Positions 60,201 to 64,000 of a DNA stretch of 64,000 nt are shown piece by piece. Each line of letters starts with the position of its first letter. Positions within the stretch are counted from its first letter, which is position 1. Position numbers and translations under genes: made by a program. The DNA is from Parietaria judaica. Taxonomy: Eukaryota > Streptophyta > Magnoliopsida > Rosales > Urticaceae. Under the pieces are notes generated by a model that saw only the letters and a program-made list of their open reading frames with translations, did not search any database and was not told the origin of the DNA. The stretch spans positions 12,059,501-12,123,500 of the forward strand of contig OX940870.1 in NCBI GenBank assembly GCA_954871525.1, in the 5' to 3' direction.

Positions 60201-63200
60201 ACTGTGCTATATGTCGAACTTGTCAAATACGGAAATAGAAACCAATCAGCCAGACTCTATCTTGGGAATAAACAATGATAAAAACATGGATCAACCCTAC
60301 TCTATGTTGAGGTTGTACGAATCAACCCGACTCTATTCTAAGGATGTACGTTGATGCAAACGAAAAGACCGCGACCCCAAATACGATAATGCATATAAGA
60401 GACCAAATACTCCCGATTGAATGTCGAGAATATAGATGACAAAAATACGAATGTGTCATATCAGAGATCAAGTAATCACGATTGAATGTCGAGAATATAT
60501 ATCACGAAAATACGAATGTGTGATAAAAATGTCGAGAATTTATATCACCCTAAACCCGTAAGGAAGTAATACGACCCATGAACCGAAAGATGGTGATACA
60601 ACTCGTGACCTGAAAGATAATGATTGACATGTGACTCGGAAGACAGCGACCTGAAATAAGATAATCCATATCAGAGACCAAGTAATCCCGATTGAATGTC
60701 GAGAAAATAGATAACAAAAATACAAATGTGTGATGATAAAAATATGGATAGATTTTTTTGACTCTATGTTGGGGCATTACAATTATTGAAAAAACGGAGA
60801 GTGCTATATTTCGAGATTGAAAATGTGAATGACGGAAATAAAAACCAATCAACCAGGCTCTATCTTGGGAATAAACCATAATAAAGCACGGACCAACATG
60901 ACTCTATGTTGAGGATGTACGAATCAGCCTAACTCTATTATAAGAATGTACGTTGATACAAACAGAAAGATTGCGACCCCAAATACGATAATGCATATCA
61001 GAGATCAACTAATCCCGATTGAATGTCGCGAATATAGATGACGCAAATACGAATGTGATGATAAAAATATGGATATATATTTTTTGACTTTATGTGTTGG
61101 GGATATACAATTATTGAAAAAAGAGACTATGCTATATGTCGGGATTTTCGATGACGGAAATAGAAACCAATCAGCCTGACTCTATATTGGGAATGAACAA
61201 TAATAAAAACACGGATCATCCTGTATCTATGTTGAGGATATACTAATCATCCTGACTCTATTCTAAGGATGTATGTTGATTTAAACGGAAAGGCTGCGAC
61301 CAGAAATACGATAATGCATATCAGAAACTAACTAATCCTGATTGAATGTCGAGAATATAAATGACAAAAATACGAATATGATGATAAAATATGGATATAT
61401 TTTTTTGACTCTGTGTTAGGGCTATAAAATTATTGAAAATGCGGACTGTGCTACGTGTCGATATTGTCAAAGACGGAAATAAAAACCAAGCATACAGACT
61501 CTATCTTGAGAATAAACAATAATAAAAACACATATAAACCCGACTCTATATTGAGGATGTACGAATCAGCCCGACTCTATTTATGTATGTACGGTAATTC
61601 GAACGGAAAGACCGCGACTCAAAATACGATAATGCATATCAGATATCAATTGATCTCGATTGAATGTCAGAATATAGATAACAAAAATACAAATGTGTAA
61701 TGTTGGATAGGTTTTTCTGACTTTATGTTGGGGCTATACAATTATTGAAAACACAGACTCTGCTATATGTCGAGATTGTCAATGAGGGAAATATAAAACA
61801 ATCAGCAAGACCCTATCTTGGGAATGAACGATAAAGAAAATACAAATCAGCCCGATTCCGTGTTGAAGATGTGCGAACCAGCCTTATTATATTCTAAGGG
61901 TGTACATTGATACATACAGAAAGACCGCAACCCCAAATACCATAATGCATATCAGAGACAAAGTAATCCTGATTGAATTTTGAGAATATAGATGACGAAA
62001 ATACAAATGTGATGATTAAAATATGGAAAGTTTTTATTGACTATATTAAGGCTATACAATTATTGAAAAATCAGACTGTGCTATATGTCGAACTTGTCAA
62101 AGACGGAAATAGAAACCAATCAGCCAGACTCTATCTTGGGAATAAACAATGATAAAACCATGGATCAACCCTACTCTATGTTAAGGTTGTACGAATCAGC
62201 CCGACTCTATTCTAAGGATGTACGTTGATCCAAACGAAAAGACCGCGACCCCAAATACGATAATGCATATAAGAGACCAAATACTCCCGATTGAATGTCG
62301 AGAATAAAGATGACAAAAATACGAATGTGTCATATCAGAGATCAAGTAATCACGATTGAATGTCGAGAATATATATCACGAAAATACGAATGTGTGATAA
62401 AAATGTCGAGAATATATATCACCCTAAACCCGTAAGGAAGTAATACGACCCATGAACCGAAAGATGGTGATACAACTCGTGACCTGAAAGATAATGATTG
62501 ACATGTGACTCGGAAGACAGCGACCTGAAATAAGATAATCCATATCAGAGACCAAGTAATCCCGATTGAATGTCGAGAAAATAGATAACAAAAATACAAA
62601 TGTGTGATGATAAAAATATGGATAGATTTTTTTGACTCTATGTTGGGGCTTTACAATTATTGAAAAAACGGAGAGTGCTATATTTCGAGATTGAAAATGT
62701 GAATGACGGAAATAAAAACCAATCAACCAGGCTCTATCTTGGGAATAAACCATAATAAAGCACGGACCAACATGACTCTATGTTGAGGATGTACGAATCA
62801 GCCTGACTCTATTATAAGAATGTACGTTGATACAAACAGAAAGATTGCGACCCCAAATACGATAATGCATATCAGAGATCAACTAATCCCGATTGAATGT
62901 CGCGAATATAGATGACGCAAATACGAATGTGATGATAAAAATATGGATATATATTTTTTGACTTTATGTGTTGGGGATATACAATTATTGAAAAAAGAGA
63001 CTATGCTATATGTCGGGATTTTCGATGACGGAAATAGAAACCAATCAGCCTGACTCTATATTGGGAATGAACAATAATAAAAACACGGATCATCCTGTAT
63101 CTATGTTGAGGATATACTAATCATCCTGACTCTATTCTAAGGATGTATGTTGATTTAAACGGAAAGGCTGCGACCAGAAATACGATAATGCATATCAGAG

Positions 63201-64000
63201 ACTAACTAATCCTGATTGAATGTCGAGAATATAAATGACAAAAATACGAATATGATGATAAAATATGGATATATTTTTTTGACTCTGTGTTAGGGCTATA
63301 AAATTATTGAAAATGCGGACTGTGCTACGTGTCGATATTGTCAAAGACGGAAATAAAAACCAAGCATACAGACTCTATCTTGAGAATAAACAATAATAAA
63401 AACACATATAAACCCGACTCTATATTGAGGATGTACGAATCAGCCCGACTCTATTTATGTATGTACGGTAATTCGAACGGAAAGACCGCGACTCAAAATA
63501 CGATAATGCATATCAGATATCAATTGATCTCGATTGAATGTCAGAATATAGATAACAAAAATACAAATGTGTAATGTTGGATAGGTTTTTCTGACTTTAT
63601 GTTGGGGCTATACAATTATTGAAAACACAGACTCTGCTATATGTCGAGATTGTCAATGAGGGAAATATAAAACAATCAGCAAGACCCTATCTTGGGAATG
63701 AACGATAAAGAAAATACAAATCAGCCCGATTCTGTGTCGAAGATGTGCGAACCAGCCTTATTATATTCTAAGGGTGTACATTGATACATACAGAAAGACC
63801 GCAACCCCAAATACCATAATGCATATCAGAGACAAAGTAATCCTGATTGAATTTTGAGAATATAGATGACAAAAAATACAAATGTGATGATTAAAATATG
63901 GAAAGTTCTTATTGACTATATTAGGGCTATACAATTATTGAAAAATCAGACTGTGCTATATGTCGAACTTGTCAAAGACGGAAATAGAAACCAATCAGCC
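54205..64000 (+). repeat. Satellite array 2, same HOR family and orientation
   Basis: Begins abruptly inside module m4 at AACCCGTAAGG and is rearranged at about 54413, where m4 tail jumps into the second half of m3. Regular HOR copies have m1 starts at 55504, 57377, 59251, 61125 and 62999 (period 1,873-1,874), giving four complete copies plus partial ends; the array runs off the window. Copies here are more alike than in array 1, and the last two are nearly identical. Confidence 0.95.

Overview
The window looks like repetitive (heterochromatin-type) DNA from a flowering plant, probably a eudicot. It holds a chromodomain Ty3/gypsy element of the Tekay type primed by initiator tRNA-Met, a Tat-lineage Ty3/gypsy element with an extra RNase H and an antisense ORF, a Ty1/copia remnant, a hAT DNA transposon, a tRNA-derived SINE, and a broken fragment of a plant ARM-repeat gene. 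No intact host gene is visible. I cannot name the species from sequence alone.

Layout. (1) 1-17,823: a satellite array of ~315-bp monomers organised into a ~1,874-bp higher-order repeat (HOR) of five modules. One module carries a 93-bp segment unlike the monomer. (2) 17,824-21,046: the same satellite, diverged and out of HOR order (an array edge). (3) 21,047-32,639: a young Tekay chromovirus on the minus strand, arranged as partial gag / LTR / full gag-pol / LTR, so two internal regions share one LTR. (4) 32,640-~33,900: a deleted Ty1/copia 3' end on the plus strand. (5) 34,030-38,106: a hAT transposon with an apparently intact, once-spliced transposase and eight TCGCGA palindromes at each end. 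(6) 38,107-49,026: a decayed Tat-type element on the plus strand: 5' LTR, primer site, 49-bp leader repeats, gag, protease, RT, two RNases H, integrase, a tandem-repeat spacer, an antisense ORF remnant, and only ~49 bp of a 3' LTR. (7) 49,027-53,830: AT-rich DNA with a TA microsatellite, a SINE with perfect 10-bp target duplications, a possible solo LTR, and exon-like fragments including an ARIA-like ARM-repeat pseudogene with a duplicated exon. (8) 53,831-54,204: diverged satellite mixed with degenerate telomere-like CCCTAAA motifs. (9) 54,205-64,000: the second satellite array, same family and same orientation, with four complete HOR copies.

Taken together, an island of about 33 kb of nested transposons and gene debris separates two arrays of one HOR satellite. 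The Tekay copy is recent (LTRs almost identical). The Tat element is old, and most of its stop codons are explained by C-to-T or G-to-A change. The left array decays toward the island, while the right array starts abruptly at a telomere-like motif that also recurs inside each HOR. The short open frames seen throughout the satellite are by-products of the repeat and are not annotated as genes.
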